A program made the position numbers and the translations under genes. This document shows, in pieces, positions 43,672 through 53,568 of a stretch of 64,000 bases of DNA (positions within the stretch are counted from its first letter, which is position 1; each line of letters begins with the position of its first letter). This DNA comes from DASSUW01 sp963759375. Its GTDB lineage: Bacteria > Actinomycetota > Thermoleophilia > Solirubrobacterales > Solirubrobacteraceae. The notes under the pieces are model-generated. The model saw only the letters and a program-made list of their open reading frames with translations. It made no database searches and was not told where the DNA came from. The DNA lies in contig CAVWYY010000008.1 of the NCBI GenBank assembly GCA_963759375.1, positions 434,001 to 498,000 of the forward strand, given 5' to 3'.

Positions 43672-45884
43672 TCTCGCTCGCGCTGGCCGGCCTGCGCGCG
43701 CGGCGCTCGCGCACGGTGCTGGCCGCGCTCGGGGTGCTCGCCGCCTCGTTGGTCGTCGGCACCGCCGCCACCGTCGGCTACGGGCTGGCCACCGGGTTCG
43801 ACCGCGCGGCCGATCAGGCGGACCTGCCCGACCTCATCGCCCGCTTCGACGAAGAGCCGGTCGCGTCGCTGGACAAGCGGGTCGCCGCGCTGCCCAACCT
43901 CGCGGCCCGGTCGTACCGCTGGGAGCGCAACAACATCCCGCTGTCGGCCAACGGCCATTTCACGCACCGCGGCGCGCTCCAGCTCGTGCTCGGCGGCCGC
44001 CGCGGCTACCAGATCCTCGAGGGACGCGACCTGACCGGCCGCGGCGGCGAGGTCGTCGTCGAGCAGGGCCTCGCGCGCGAGTGGGACCTGCATCCGGGCG
44101 ACATCCTGCGCAGCGGCGACCGCGTGCGTCGCATCGTCGGGATCGCGTCCTCGCCGGACAACGTCGCGTTCCCCCTCGCCGGCGCCGCGCGCTACTACGC
44201 GGCGGACGACGACCACGACGCGCCGGCCAACATCGCGCTGTTGTGGCTCAACGACCCGGCGAAGGCCGACGTCACGCTCACCCAAGCGCGTTCGGTCTCG
44301 TTCGGGATCGGGAAGCTCGAGTTCGTCACACGCGAAGGCGTTCGCGTGCTGCTCTCACAGGCCGCAGGCATCGTGATCTCGCTGCTGGTGGCGTTCTCGC
44401 TCGTCGCGCTCGTCGCGGCGGGGACGATGCTGGCGGCGGGCGCGTCGGCGGACGTGCAGCGGCGGCTCGGCGCGTTCGGCGTCCAGCGGGCGCTCGGGTT
44501 CTCGCCCGCGCGGATCGCCGCGTTGCAGGCGACCGAGGCCACGTTCGTCGCCGTTCCCGCGGCGGCGGCCGGCATCGGGATCGGCGCGCTGGCGGTGGCC
44601 GGCCCGGCGGCGCGGCTGCTCGCCGCGCTCAACGAGCGCCCGCCCGGCTGGGCGCTGCTCGGCCCGCTGGCGCTGGCGCTCGCCGTCGTCGTGGCGATCG
44701 TGGTGGCCGCCGCCACGTGGCCGGCCTGGCGCGCCGCCCGCCGGCCGCCGGCGCAGATCCTCCGCGGCGGCGACCTCGCCGACCCGCCGGCCCACTCGGC
44801 GCGCGGCGGCCTCGCCGCGCTCGGCGCGCGGTTCGCCACAGCCGCCCGCGGCCGCTGGCTGGCGGCGGTCGCCACGATCGGCGTCTGCGCGGCCGTGGTC
44901 ACGCTGATGCTCGCGCTCGCCTCGCTGCTCGAGCGCCTGCAGGACGACCCGGGGACGGTCGGCAAGCGCTACCAGCTCACCGCGCAGCTGCCCGCCGAGT
45001 CCGCCGACCGGGTGCGGGCGATCCCGGGCGTGGCCGACGTCGGGGTCCGCTACCAGGTCGACGCCGCCGACTCGTTCCGGCTCGACAAGCCGTTCCGCCT
45101 GATCGGCTACCCGGGCGACCACACGCGCTTCGAGGCGCCGCCGCTGGCCGAGGGCCGTCGCCTGCGCGGGCCCGGCGAGGTGGAGGTGGGGCTCGGGCTG
45201 GCCGACGCGCTCGGTCTGCGCCCGGGCTCGCCGCTCGCCGTGCAGCTGCCCGGCGGCGACGAGGCGCGCTTCCGCGTGGCGGGCGTCGTGCGCGCGCTGG
45301 AGAACAACGGCCGGATCGCCTGGGCGCGCCCGGACGCGTTCGAGGCCGACGCCACGCCGTCGCTCGCCGTCCGGCTCGACGGCGGCGCCGACCGCGCGGC
45401 GGTCGAGCGGGGGCTGGAGGAGCTCGGCTCGCCCCCGCAGCGCGTGGGCGGCGCCACGACGCGCAACGCGCAGTTCCTCGGCGTGCTGGCCGCCGTTCTG
45501 CGCGGCGTCGGGCTCGCGGTCGGGCTCGTCTGCCTGTACGCGCTCGTGCAGGGACTGGCGACCACCGCGCGCGAGCGGCGCGGCGCGGTCGCGCTGCTGC
45601 GGGCGTGCGGCGGCGATCGCGAGACCGTGTCGCTCGTGCTGATGGGCGCGGCAGCGGCCGTCGCGCTGCCGGGCGCGATCGCCGGTGTCGTGCTCGAGCT
45701 GATCGTGCTCGGGCCGCTGGTCGCGCGGCTGGCGGCCGGCTTCGCGTCGCTGCCGATCACGCCGGGCGCCGGCCAGGTGCTGCTCGTGGTGGCCGGGCTG
45801 CTGGCGCTCGCCGCCGTGGCCACGGCGTTCGTCGCGCGGCGCGTGCTGCGCGAGCCCGTCGTCGTGGGGTTGCGCGAGGAATGA
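43668..45884 (+). CDS. FtsX-family ABC transporter permease (fused double unit)
   Basis: 738 residues carrying two FtsX-type halves. TM1 is at about 10-35 (LALAGLRARRSRTVLAALGV), a large extracytoplasmic domain follows, then a helix cluster at about 225-355 (IVISLLVAFSLVALVAAGTM). A second extracytoplasmic domain follows a TM at about 405-425, and terminal helices lie at about 605-735 (LRGVGLAVGLVCLYALVQGL). Such permeases move lipids/lipoproteins or transmit force to periplasmic partners. It overlaps the ATPase gene and, by ATGA, the lipoprotein phosphoesterase gene. Confidence 0.92.
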   Translation: MISLALAGLRARRSRTVLAALGVLAASLVVGTAATVGYGLATGFDRAADQADLPDLIARFDEEPVASLDKRVAALPNLAARSYRWERNNIPLSANGHFTHRGALQLVLGGRRGYQILEGRDLTGRGGEVVVEQGLAREWDLHPGDILRSGDRVRRIVGIASSPDNVAFPLAGAARYYAADDDHDAPANIALLWLNDPAKADVTLTQARSVSFGIGKLEFVTREGVRVLLSQAAGIVISLLVAFSLVALVAAGTMLAAGASADVQRRLGAFGVQRALGFSPARIAALQATEATFVAVPAAAAGIGIGALAVAGPAARLLAALNERPPGWALLGPLALALAVVVAIVVAAATWPAWRAARRPPAQILRGGDLADPPAHSARGGLAALGARFATAARGRWLAAVATIGVCAAVVTLMLALASLLERLQDDPGTVGKRYQLTAQLPAESADRVRAIPGVADVGVRYQVDAADSFRLDKPFRLIGYPGDHTRFEAPPLAEGRRLRGPGEVEVGLGLADALGLRPGSPLAVQLPGGDEARFRVAGVVRALENNGRIAWARPDAFEADATPSLAVRLDGGADRAAVERGLEELGSPPQRVGGATTRNAQFLGVLAAVLRGVGLAVGLVCLYALVQGLATTARERRGAVALLRACGGDRETVSLVLMGAAAAVALPGAIAGVVLELIVLGPLVARLAAGFASLPITPGAGQVLLVVAGLLALAAVATAFVARRVLREPVVVGLREE

Positions 45885-47284
45885 GGCGCGCAGCGCTGAT
45901 CCTCGTCCTGCTGCTCGCCGGCTGCGGCTCCGAGGGCCCGGCGGGCCATCCGCCGGCCACGTCCACGCTCCGGGCCACGCTCGTCGACCGCGACGGCGAC
46001 GGGTTCCTCGAGCACGGGCCCGGCGAGCCGCTGCGCGCCCGCGGCGGGGATGCCCGGCCCGGCCGCACGCTCGCCACGTTCGGGCAGCTCACCGACACCC
46101 ACGTGCGCGACGAGGAGTCGCCGGCGCGGGCGCCGTTCCTGGACCGGCTGGGCGCGCCGGTCGACTCGACGTTCCGCCCGCAGGAGGCGTTCTCGACCCA
46201 GGTGCTCGACGCGGCCGTCCGCGCGCTCGACCGCGAGCGCCCCCAGGCGGTGGTGGTCACCGGCGACATCGTCGACTCGGCGCAGGAGAACGAGCTCGAC
46301 ATGGCGCTGGAGACGCTGCGCGGTGGCACCGTGCAGCCCGACAGCGGCGCTCGCGGCTACGACGGCGTCCAGGACGCGTCGCAGGCCGACCCCTTCTACT
46401 TCCGGCCCGACAACGACGCGCCGCGCCACCCGGGCGTGCTCGACGCCGCGCAGCGGCGGTTCCGCGCCGCGGGTCTCGACGTGCCGTGGTACCCGGCGCT
46501 CGGCAACCACGACGTCCTCGTGCAGGGCGAGGTGCCGCCGACGCCGGCGATCGAGGACGTCGCGACGGGCGACCGGATGGTCGTCGGCATCGACCCGCGG
46601 TTCCTGCCGCCGGTGCTCGAGGAGGACGAGGCCGCGTCGGCGGTCAACTCGCTGATCGCCCAGGGCGACGCGTTCGGCCGGACGGAGACCGTGCCGGCCG
46701 ACCCGAGGCGGCGCCACCTGAGCGCGGAGGAGATGGTGGGCCGCCTCGCCGACGCCGCCGGGGTGCGGCCGGCGGGCGACCGGCTCGACTACGCGTTCGA
46801 CATCGGCCCGGAGGTGCGCGGCATCGTGCTCGACACCGTGAATCGCGCGGGCGGGTCGCGCGGCGAGCTCACGGCCGCGCAGCTGACGTGGCTAGGCCGC
46901 GAACTGGAGGGAGCGGCCGGCCGCTGGATCGTCGTGTTCGCCCACAACCGGCTCCCGGAGGAGGCGCTGGCGCGGCTCGACGCGACGCCGCGGGTCGCCG
47001 CGGTAGTGATGGGCAACAGCCACCGCAACGCGATCGAGCCGCGCGACTCGTACTGGCTGATCACCACCTCGTCGCTGGCCGACTTCCCGCAGCAGGTGCG
47101 CATGTTCCGGCTGCGGGAGGCATCCGGCGGCGCCATGTTGGAGACCTGGATGGTCGACCACGACGGCCGCGGCCTGGCCGGCGTGTCGCGCGAGCTGGCG
47201 TACATCGACGCCCAGGGCGGCCGCCCGCAGGGCTTCGCCGGCCGGGCAACCGACCGCAACGCGCGCCTGTTCGTGCAACCGTAG
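45881..47284 (+). CDS. Lipoprotein metallophosphoesterase
   Basis: 467 residues. Signal peptide with lipobox LAGC (MRRAALILVLLLAGCGSEG). Calcineurin-like core: FGQLTDTHVRDE (D-H), VVVTGDIVDSAQ (GDxxD), YPALGNHDVL (GNHD), VVFAHNRLP, and GNSHRN where GHxH/GHTH is usual. Insertions around residues 160-290 are typical of larger extracellular members. Substrate unknown. Translational coupling to the FtsX permease suggests the three act together on an envelope component. Confidence 0.85.
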   Translation: MRRAALILVLLLAGCGSEGPAGHPPATSTLRATLVDRDGDGFLEHGPGEPLRARGGDARPGRTLATFGQLTDTHVRDEESPARAPFLDRLGAPVDSTFRPQEAFSTQVLDAAVRALDRERPQAVVVTGDIVDSAQENELDMALETLRGGTVQPDSGARGYDGVQDASQADPFYFRPDNDAPRHPGVLDAAQRRFRAAGLDVPWYPALGNHDVLVQGEVPPTPAIEDVATGDRMVVGIDPRFLPPVLEEDEAASAVNSLIAQGDAFGRTETVPADPRRRHLSAEEMVGRLADAAGVRPAGDRLDYAFDIGPEVRGIVLDTVNRAGGSRGELTAAQLTWLGRELEGAAGRWIVVFAHNRLPEEALARLDATPRVAAVVMGNSHRNAIEPRDSYWLITTSSLADFPQQVRMFRLREASGGAMLETWMVDHDGRGLAGVSRELAYIDAQGGRPQGFAGRATDRNARLFVQP

Positions 47285-47290
47285 GCGCCG

Positions 47291-47641
47291 ATGCCTCGCC
47301 ACTTCCCGCTGGGCGGCTTCTTCCTGGTCGCCGGCCTCCTCCACTTCCTCAGGCCCAAGCCGTACGTCGCGATCGTGCCGGACGCACTGCCGCGCAAGCG
47401 CGAGATCGTGTACGCCAGCGGCGTCGCCGAGCTGGCCGGCGCGGCCGGGGTGCTGATCCCGGGCACGCGGCGCCTCGCCGGCTGGTGGCTGATCGCCACG
47501 CTGCTGGCGATCTTCCCGGCCAACATCAACATGGCCGTGAACGCCGAGCGGTACCGCGCGGTGCCCGAGCCGCTGTTGTGGGCGCGGCTGCCGCTGCAGG
47601 GCGCGCTGATCGCCTGGGTGTGGCGCGCGGCGGTGCGATGA
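47291..47641 (+). CDS. DoxX-like small membrane protein
   Basis: 116 residues with about four hydrophobic segments: FPLGGFFLVAGLLHFLRP, YASGVAELAGAAGVLIPG, LAGWWLIATLLAIFPANINM, and LLWARLPLQGALIAWVW. The pattern HFLRPKPYVAIVPDALP fits DoxX/MauE-like membrane proteins. It is 6 bp after the phosphoesterase gene, and its stop overlaps the MmgE/PrpD start (ATGA). Function unknown. Confidence 0.82.
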   Translation: MPRHFPLGGFFLVAGLLHFLRPKPYVAIVPDALPRKREIVYASGVAELAGAAGVLIPGTRRLAGWWLIATLLAIFPANINMAVNAERYRAVPEPLLWARLPLQGALIAWVWRAAVR

Positions 47642-48757
47642 GCGCGCACGCGGCCGCGCTGCTCGACTGGCTCGCCTGCGCGTACGGCGGTCGCGAGCAG
47701 CGGGCGGCGCGCGCCGCCCGCGCGGCCGGCGACGGTCTCCTCGAGCGCGTCGCCTGGCTCGGGCACCGCCGGCCACGTGCTCGACTTCGACGACACGTAC
47801 CTGCCGGGCATCGCGCACCTGAGCGCACCGACCGCGCCGGCGGCGATCGCGGTCGCCGCATCGCTCGACCTGTCGGTGGGCGACGTGCTCGACGCACACG
47901 CGGCGGGCTTCGAGGCGATGGGCGCGCTGAGCCGCGCGCACCGGCTCTACGAGGGCGGCTGGCACCCGACCGCGGTGTGCGGGGCGGCCGGCGCCGCCGT
48001 CACGGCCGCGCGGCTGCTCGGGCTCGACGCGGAGCGCACCGGCGCGGCCGAGCGGCTCGCGCTCCTGCAGGCCGGCGGCCTGCGCGCGGCGTTCGGGTCC
48101 GACGGCAAGTCGCTGCAGGTCGGCCTCGCCGCGGCGGCCGGCGTCCACGCCGCGCGGATCGCGGCCGGCGGCGCGGTGATCACCGCCGACGTCCTCGGCG
48201 CGCCGGCCGGCTTCGAGGCCGCGTTCGGCGCGACCCGCGACGCGGGCGACGGCGCCGCGGTCGACCAGAACTGGATCAAGCCGTGGCCGTGCTGCCTGAT
48301 GAGCCACAGCGCGATCGAGGCGGCCACGCGCGCCGACCTCTCCGGCGACGGGCCGATCGACGTGCTCGTGCACCCCGTCGCCCGGCGCGCGGCCGCCTAC
48401 GACGAGGTCGAGGACGGCCTGCAGGCGAAGTTCTCGATCCCCTACCTGGTCGCCCACGTCGCGCTGCGCGGCGAGCCCGGGCCGGCGAGCTTCGACCGCG
48501 TGGACGCCGACGTGCAGGACCTCGCGCGGTCGCGCGTGCGCCTGGCCACCGACGAGGCGCTGCTCGAGGCCGAGGCCGTGATCGCCGTCGGCGGCGCGGA
48601 GGTCGCCCGCGTGCAGGCTGCGCGCGGCTCGCCCGAGCGGCCGATGAGCGCCGACGAGCTGGCCGCCAAGTGCGCGATGCTCGCCGGCGACCGGCTCGAG
48701 GGCCTGCTCGACGACCGCTCGGCGCCGGCTCAGGTGCTGCTCGACGCGCTCGCCTGA
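47638..48757 (+). pseudogene. MmgE/PrpD-family protein, single-base frameshift
   Basis: ATG 47638 overlaps the preceding stop and gives MSAHAAALLDWLACAYGG; at about 47755 one extra base shifts the frame. Deleting T47755 restores VAGSGTAGHVLDFDDTYLPG, the conserved MmgE/PrpD active-site region, followed by GGWHPTAVCGAAGAAVTAAR, SDGKSLQVGLAAAAGVHAAR and NWIKPWPCCLMSHSAIEA. The family includes 2-methylcitrate dehydratase and cis-aconitate decarboxylase. About 372 residues when repaired, shorter than the usual 450. The 3' end overlaps the inositol-phosphatase gene by 28 bp. Decay or sequencing indel. Confidence 0.82.
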
Positions 48758-49491
48758 AGCCGCGCGAGCACGTCCGCGTGCAGCACCGGGTTGGCGGCCA
48801 CCGCGCCGCGGCCGGCGGCGGTGCGGCGCCCGTCGAAGTCGGTGAACGTCCCGCCCGCCTCCTCGACGATCAGCTGCGCCGGCAGCAGGTCCCACAGGAA
48901 CCCGCGCGGCGCGAACGCGGCGTCGACCGCGCCCTCGGCGCACAGCATCAGCGCCAGGAACGACTCGAAGCCGCCGCTGAGGCGCGCCGCGCGCAGCAGC
49001 GGGTCGGCGTCGATGCCGAACCCGAGGTACAGGTTCGCGTGGGCGACGAACGCCTCCTCCACGCGGGCGGTGTCGGACACGTGGATCGGCCGGCCGTCGC
49101 GGAACGCACCGCCGCCGCGCAGCGCCCACCACCGGCGCCGCAGCGCCGGCGCGGAGATCACCGAGACGAGCGGGCCGTCGGCGTCCTCGAGCGCGATCAG
49201 CGTCCCCCACACCGGGATGCCGCGGGCGAACGCCTCGGTGCCGTCCACCGGGTCGAGCACCCACCGGCGCTCGGCGGCGCCCACCGCGCCGAGCTCCTCG
49301 CCGAGGATCGCGTCCCCGGGCCGCTCGGCACCCAGCCGGTCCCGCAGCGCCCGCTCGACAGCCCGGTCGGCCTCGGTCACGGGTGTCCCGTCGGCCTTGG
49401 CGACCGCGTCGGCGCCGCGGTCGAACGCGGGAAGCGCCAGCGCATCCGCGTCGTCCGCCAAAGCCAGCGCCAGAGCCAAATCGTCGGTCAT
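48730..49491 (-). CDS. Inositol-monophosphatase-family phosphatase (possible histidinol-phosphatase HisN)
   Basis: 253 residues. Metal-binding motifs: VTEADRAVERALRDRLG, ILGEELGAVG (GEE), WVLDPVDGTEAFARGIPVWG and WDLLPAQLIVEEAGG. This Li+-sensitive, Mg2+-dependent fold includes inositol-1-phosphatase, FBPase and HisN. VDGTEAF-RG-PVW-LIAL and the FLWDL close are HisN-like, but the substrate is not certain. Two tandem palindromes lie between it and the upstream MFS gene. Confidence 0.88.
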   Translation of the reverse strand: MTDDLALALALADDADALALPAFDRGADAVAKADGTPVTEADRAVERALRDRLGAERPGDAILGEELGAVGAAERRWVLDPVDGTEAFARGIPVWGTLIALEDADGPLVSVISAPALRRRWWALRGGGAFRDGRPIHVSDTARVEEAFVAHANLYLGFGIDADPLLRAARLSGGFESFLALMLCAEGAVDAAFAPRGFLWDLLPAQLIVEEAGGTFTDFDGRRTAAGRGAVAANPVLHADVLARLQASASSST

Positions 49492-49508
49492 CGCCGCGCC
49501 ACGATACG

Positions 49509-49567
49509 CGTAAGGGGGTCAGACCCCCTTACGCGCCGTGGGAGGTAAGGGGGTCAGACCCCCTTAC
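49509..49567. terminator. Two tandem near-identical perfect palindromes
   Basis: CGTAAGGGGGTC, a single A, then the exact complement (49509-49533); the same palindrome minus its outer pair recurs at 49545-49567. Both have GC-rich 11-12 bp stems with a one-base centre. They lie between the MFS stop (49572) and the downstream phosphatase start on the same strand, so they may terminate MFS transcription. The tight duplication and absence of a T-tract also fit a small repetitive palindromic element. Confidence 0.6.
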
Positions 49568-49571
49568 GGGG

Positions 49572-51029
49572 TTAGGCGGCCACGGGGACCGGCTCGACCT
49601 CGCCGGCCTGGGCCGCGGCGGCGTGCTCGCGCGACGCCTTCGTGGAGACCAGGACCTGCGCGAGGATCGCGCCGAGGATGGCCATGCCCGCGCCGACCAG
49701 GAAGGCGCTCTGGAAGCCCTCCGTCAGCGCGACGTTCTGCGGCGTGCCACTGGCCGCGAGATCGTCGATGCGGCTGTTGGCCACGGTGGCGAGGATCGCC
49801 AGGCCGAGCGCGCCGCCGATCTGCTGCGACGTGTTGATCAGGCCGGAGGCCAGACCGGTCTCGTGCGTCTCCACGCCGCTGACGGCGGCGACGGTCATCG
49901 ACACGAAGGCCAGGCCGAGGCCGATGGCGGCGAGCAGCGACGGGAACAGGACGTCGCCGACGTAGCTGCCGTTCGGGTCGACCTGCGAGAACCACACCAG
50001 GCCGGCCGCGGTGATGATCAGGCCCGAGACGAGCACCGGCTTGAAGCCGAAGCGCGTCACCAGCCCGGCGGTGGCGCCGGCCGTGATGATGATCCCGACG
50101 GCGAGCGGCAGGTAGGCCAGGCCGGCCTCGAGCGCCGAGAACCCGAGCACGTTCTGCATGTACAGCGAGATGAAGAAGAACATGGAGAACAGCGAGGCGG
50201 CGACGAGCACGGCCGCGACGTTGATGCCGGTGATGGTCCGCATCCGGAAGATGCCCGGGAACGGGACCAGCGGGGCCTTCTGGCGCCGCTCGATCACGTA
50301 GAAGGCACCGATCAGTGCGACGGCGATCGCGCCGAGGCCGATCGTCTGGGTCGAGGCCCAGCCGGCGTCATTGGCGTCGACCAGCGCGTAGACCAGCAGC
50401 GACAGGCCGGTGGTGATGGTCACCGCGCCGGCAATGTCGAAGTGCCGCTCGCCCTCGTTCTTGGACTCGGGCAGAAGGCGCGGAGCCAGCATCGCGGCGG
50501 CGATGCCGATCGGCACGTTGACGAACAGGACCCACTCCCAGCCGGCCCACTCGGTGAGCATGCCGCCGAGCAGGACGCCGACGGCGCCACCCGAGCCGGC
50601 CACGGCACCCCACACGCCCATCGCCTTGTTGCGCTCGGAGCCTTCGGCGAAGAGCACGGTGACCATGGACAGGGCCGCCGGGGAGAGGAGCGCGGCACCG
50701 AGACCCTGGACGGCACGAGCCGCCACGAGCCATCCGGCGCTCTGCGCGAGGCCGCCGGCCAGAGAGGCCGCGGCGAAGAGGATCAGGCCCGCGATGAACA
50801 GGCGCCTACGTCCAAGAAGATCGGCCAGCCGACCGCCGAGGAGCAGGAACCCGCCGAACACGAGCACGTACGCGTTGACGACCCACGAGAGGTCGTCCTG
50901 CGAGAAGTCGAGGGCCCTGCCGATCGACGGGAGCGCGACATTGACGATCGAGGCGTCGAGGACGACGACGAACTGCGCTGCGGCGAGCAGCGCAAGGGCC
51001 AGCCACTTATTGGTGCTGGTTTGGGGCAT
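49572..51029 (-). CDS. MFS transporter, DHA2 (EmrB/QacA) drug-efflux type
   Basis: 485 residues, about 14 transmembrane segments: LALLAAAQFVVVLDASIVNV in helix 1, GGRLADLLGRRRLFIAG (motif A), GLGAALLSPAALSMV, GVLLGGMLTEWAGWEWVLFV. ATG 51029 has AGGAGCT upstream. Divergent from a TetR gene, the classic repressor/pump pair: TetR likely represses this pump until a toxic ligand binds. Ends in an Ala/Glu-rich tail. Confidence 0.94.
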   Translation of the reverse strand: MPQTSTNKWLALALLAAAQFVVVLDASIVNVALPSIGRALDFSQDDLSWVVNAYVLVFGGFLLLGGRLADLLGRRRLFIAGLILFAAASLAGGLAQSAGWLVAARAVQGLGAALLSPAALSMVTVLFAEGSERNKAMGVWGAVAGSGGAVGVLLGGMLTEWAGWEWVLFVNVPIGIAAAMLAPRLLPESKNEGERHFDIAGAVTITTGLSLLVYALVDANDAGWASTQTIGLGAIAVALIGAFYVIERRQKAPLVPFPGIFRMRTITGINVAAVLVAASLFSMFFFISLYMQNVLGFSALEAGLAYLPLAVGIIITAGATAGLVTRFGFKPVLVSGLIITAAGLVWFSQVDPNGSYVGDVLFPSLLAAIGLGLAFVSMTVAAVSGVETHETGLASGLINTSQQIGGALGLAILATVANSRIDDLAASGTPQNVALTEGFQSAFLVGAGMAILGAILAQVLVSTKASREHAAAAQAGEVEPVPVAA

Positions 51030-51133
51030 GTAAGAAAGCTCCTGGGGAGGATGTGGAACCAAAGTTCCGGTTCTGCTCTGCACGATACGGAGGCGCTATT
51101 CCGCTTTCAAGTGGGGTTGTCCACACCTTTATC

Positions 51134-51149
51134 CGGAATCGAGATTCCG
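51134..51149. promoter_or_regulatory. Probable TetR operator between efflux pump and repressor
   Basis: CGGAATC and GATTCCG separated by 2 nt, 14 bp before the TetR GTG. A second, weaker repeat GGAAC-N4-GTTCC lies at 51055-51068 near the pump start. Both are in the 133-bp divergent region. Operator role is inferred. Confidence 0.5.
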
Positions 51150-51162
51150 CTACAGTGATGGC

Positions 51163-51747
51163 GTGACCGAACTCGCCGAGAAGCCGCTCCGCGCCGACGC
51201 CAGGCGCAACCGCGAGAAGGTCCTGGCCGCCGCACGGGCGGTGTTCGCCGAGCAGGGCGTCGATGCCGGGATGGACGCGGTGGCACGCCGCGCGGATGTC
51301 GGTGTCGGCACCGTCTACCGCCACTTCCCGACCAAGGACGCCCTCCTCAACGCGCTGACCGACGAGCTGTTCGCGGTCATCGCCGCCCACGCCGTCGAGA
51401 TGCTCGAGCTCGATGACCCGTGGGACGGCTTCAAGCGGGCCATGTGGTTCGCGGGCGAGAAGACCGCGGGCGACCGCGCGTTCGCCGAGATCCTCGGCGC
51501 GACGCAGAAGCCCGAGGATTGTCCGGCCAAGGCCGACCTCATCGCCACGACCAACGAGCTCATGCGCCGGGCGATCGAGGCGGGCCGGATGCGGCCGGAC
51601 GCCATGATCGACGACATCCCGCTGCTGATGTGCGGGATCGGCAGCGCGATCGACATGCCGCACCCGCGGCCCGACGCGTGGCGCCGCCACCTCGCGATCG
51701 TGCTCGACGGCCTCCGCGCCGAGGCGGCGTCCGAAGAATTGCGCTGA
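51163..51747 (+). CDS. TetR-family repressor of the adjacent MFS pump
   Basis: 194 residues. HTH at about 10-58 (RADARRNREKVLAAARAVFA, GMDAVARRADVGVGTVYRHF, PTKDALLNALTDELF). The C-terminal domain is of the SBP_bac/TetR_C type seen with efflux pumps. GTG 51163. Divergent from the DHA2 pump and 15 bp upstream of pepF on the same strand. Confidence 0.93.
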   Translation: MTELAEKPLRADARRNREKVLAAARAVFAEQGVDAGMDAVARRADVGVGTVYRHFPTKDALLNALTDELFAVIAAHAVEMLELDDPWDGFKRAMWFAGEKTAGDRAFAEILGATQKPEDCPAKADLIATTNELMRRAIEAGRMRPDAMIDDIPLLMCGIGSAIDMPHPRPDAWRRHLAIVLDGLRAEAASEELR

Positions 51748-51762
51748 CTATCGTGTGGGCGT

Positions 51763-53568
51763 ATGACCGCGCCCGCCGAACTTGAATCCGTCGCCTGGAA
51801 CCTCGACCCGCTGCTCAACGGCGGCGCCGGCGATCCAGAATCCGCGGTCAAGACCATGCTGGACGAGGCGCAGCGCAGCGCGGACGCGTTCGCCGCCGCG
51901 TACGCCGGCAAGGTCGCCGACCTCGACGGACCCGGCCTCGTCAAGGCGATGCGCGAGCTCGAGGCGCTGCAGGAGCTGGTCGGCCGCGCGGGGTCGTACG
52001 CGATGCTCAACTTCGCGGGCAACACCGCCGACCCGCCGCGCGGCGCGCTGCTGCAGAAGGTCCAGGAGGGCGGCACGGCGATCGAGACCACGCTGCTGTT
52101 CTTCGAGCTCGAGTGGGCGGCCGTCGACGACGAGCGCGCCGAGACGCTGCTCGCCACCGACGGGCTCGACTTCGCCCGCCACTACCTCAAGACCACGCGC
52201 CGCTACCGGCCGCACCTGCTCTCCGAGCCCGAGGAGAAGATCCTCGCCGAGAAGGCGCTGACCGGCCGCACCGCGTGGACGCGGCTGTTCGAGGAGCAGG
52301 CGTCGGCCATCACCGTCGACCTCGACGAGGGCGAGGACCCCGTCTCGCTCGAGGTCGCGCTCTCCCGCCTGCACAGCGCCGACGGCGAGATCCGCCGCAA
52401 CGCCGCCGAGCGCGTCACCGCCGCGCTCGCCCCCGGGCTGCGCACGCGCGCGTACGTGCTCAACACGCTGCTCGCCGACAAGGCGGTCGACGACCGGCTG
52501 CGCCACTACCCGCACTGGCTGGCCAGCCGCAACCTCGCCAACGAGGCGTCCGACGAGTCGGTCGACGCGCTGATCACCGCCGTCCGCAACCGCTACGAGC
52601 TGCCGCGCCGGTGGTATCGGCTCAAGGCGCAGCTGCTCGGCGTCGACCAGCTCAAGGACTACGACCGCATGGCCGCGGTGACCAACGCCGAGGAGCACGT
52701 CGACTGGCCCGAGGCGTGCGACACCGTGCTCGCCTCCTACACCGCCTTCTCGGACGAGCTCGGCGCGCTCGTGCAGCGCTTCTTCGACGAGGCGTGGATC
52801 GACGCACCGGTGCGCCCGAACAAGCGCGGCGGGGCGTTCTGCGCCTACACCGTGCCCTCGGCGCACCCGTACGTGATGCTCAACTACACGCACACGCGGC
52901 GCGACGTGCTGACGCTCGCGCACGAGCTCGGCCACGGCGTGCACGCCGCGCTCGGCGGCCGCCAGGGCGTCTTCCACATGGCGACGCCGCTGACGATGGC
53001 CGAGACCGCGAGCGTCTTCGGCGAGACGCTGGTGTTCGGCCGGCTGCTCGAGCGGGCGTCGACGCCGGAGTCGCGGCTCGCGCTGCTCGCCGAGAGCATC
53101 GAGGGCTCGATCGCGACCGTGTTCCGCCAGGTCGCCATGAACCGCTTCGAGCACCTGGTGCACACCGAGCGCCGCGAGAAGGGCGAGCTGGCCACCGATC
53201 GCGTCGGTGAGCTGTGGGCCGAGTCCCAGACCGAGCTGCTCGGCGACGCCGTCGAGGTCACCGACGGCTACCGCTCCTGGTGGTCGTACGTCCCCCACTT
53301 CATCGGGTCGCCGGGCTACGTGTACGCGTACGCCTACGGGCAGCTGCTCGCCCTGGCCGTCTACGGCCGCTACGAGGAGGAGGGCGAGAGCTTCGTTCCG
53401 GCCTACCTGCAGCTGCTGGAGGCCGGTGGCTCGCGTAGCCCGGAGGAGCTCGGCGCGATCGTCGGGGTCGACCTCGCGGACCCGGGGTTCTGGGACCGCG
53501 GGCTCGACATCGTCGAGCGCCAGCTCGACGCGGCCGAGCAGGCCGCGCGCGACGCCGGCCGCCTCTAA
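51763..53568 (+). CDS. pepF: M3-family oligoendopeptidase F
   Basis: 601 residues, standard for PepF. Zinc motif HELGH (His387, Glu388, His391) in LTLAHELGHGVHAALGGRQG, with the third ligand in TMAETASVFGETLVF. Family segments GGAFCAYTVPSAHPYVMLNY and SPGYVYAYAYGQLLAL follow in order. Cytoplasmic degradation of short peptides (7-17 residues). Stop overlaps the convergent lipoprotein stop (shared CTAA). Confidence 0.95.
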   Translation: MTAPAELESVAWNLDPLLNGGAGDPESAVKTMLDEAQRSADAFAAAYAGKVADLDGPGLVKAMRELEALQELVGRAGSYAMLNFAGNTADPPRGALLQKVQEGGTAIETTLLFFELEWAAVDDERAETLLATDGLDFARHYLKTTRRYRPHLLSEPEEKILAEKALTGRTAWTRLFEEQASAITVDLDEGEDPVSLEVALSRLHSADGEIRRNAAERVTAALAPGLRTRAYVLNTLLADKAVDDRLRHYPHWLASRNLANEASDESVDALITAVRNRYELPRRWYRLKAQLLGVDQLKDYDRMAAVTNAEEHVDWPEACDTVLASYTAFSDELGALVQRFFDEAWIDAPVRPNKRGGAFCAYTVPSAHPYVMLNYTHTRRDVLTLAHELGHGVHAALGGRQGVFHMATPLTMAETASVFGETLVFGRLLERASTPESRLALLAESIEGSIATVFRQVAMNRFEHLVHTERREKGELATDRVGELWAESQTELLGDAVEVTDGYRSWWSYVPHFIGSPGYVYAYAYGQLLALAVYGRYEEEGESFVPAYLQLLEAGGSRSPEELGAIVGVDLADPGFWDRGLDIVERQLDAAEQAARDAGRL

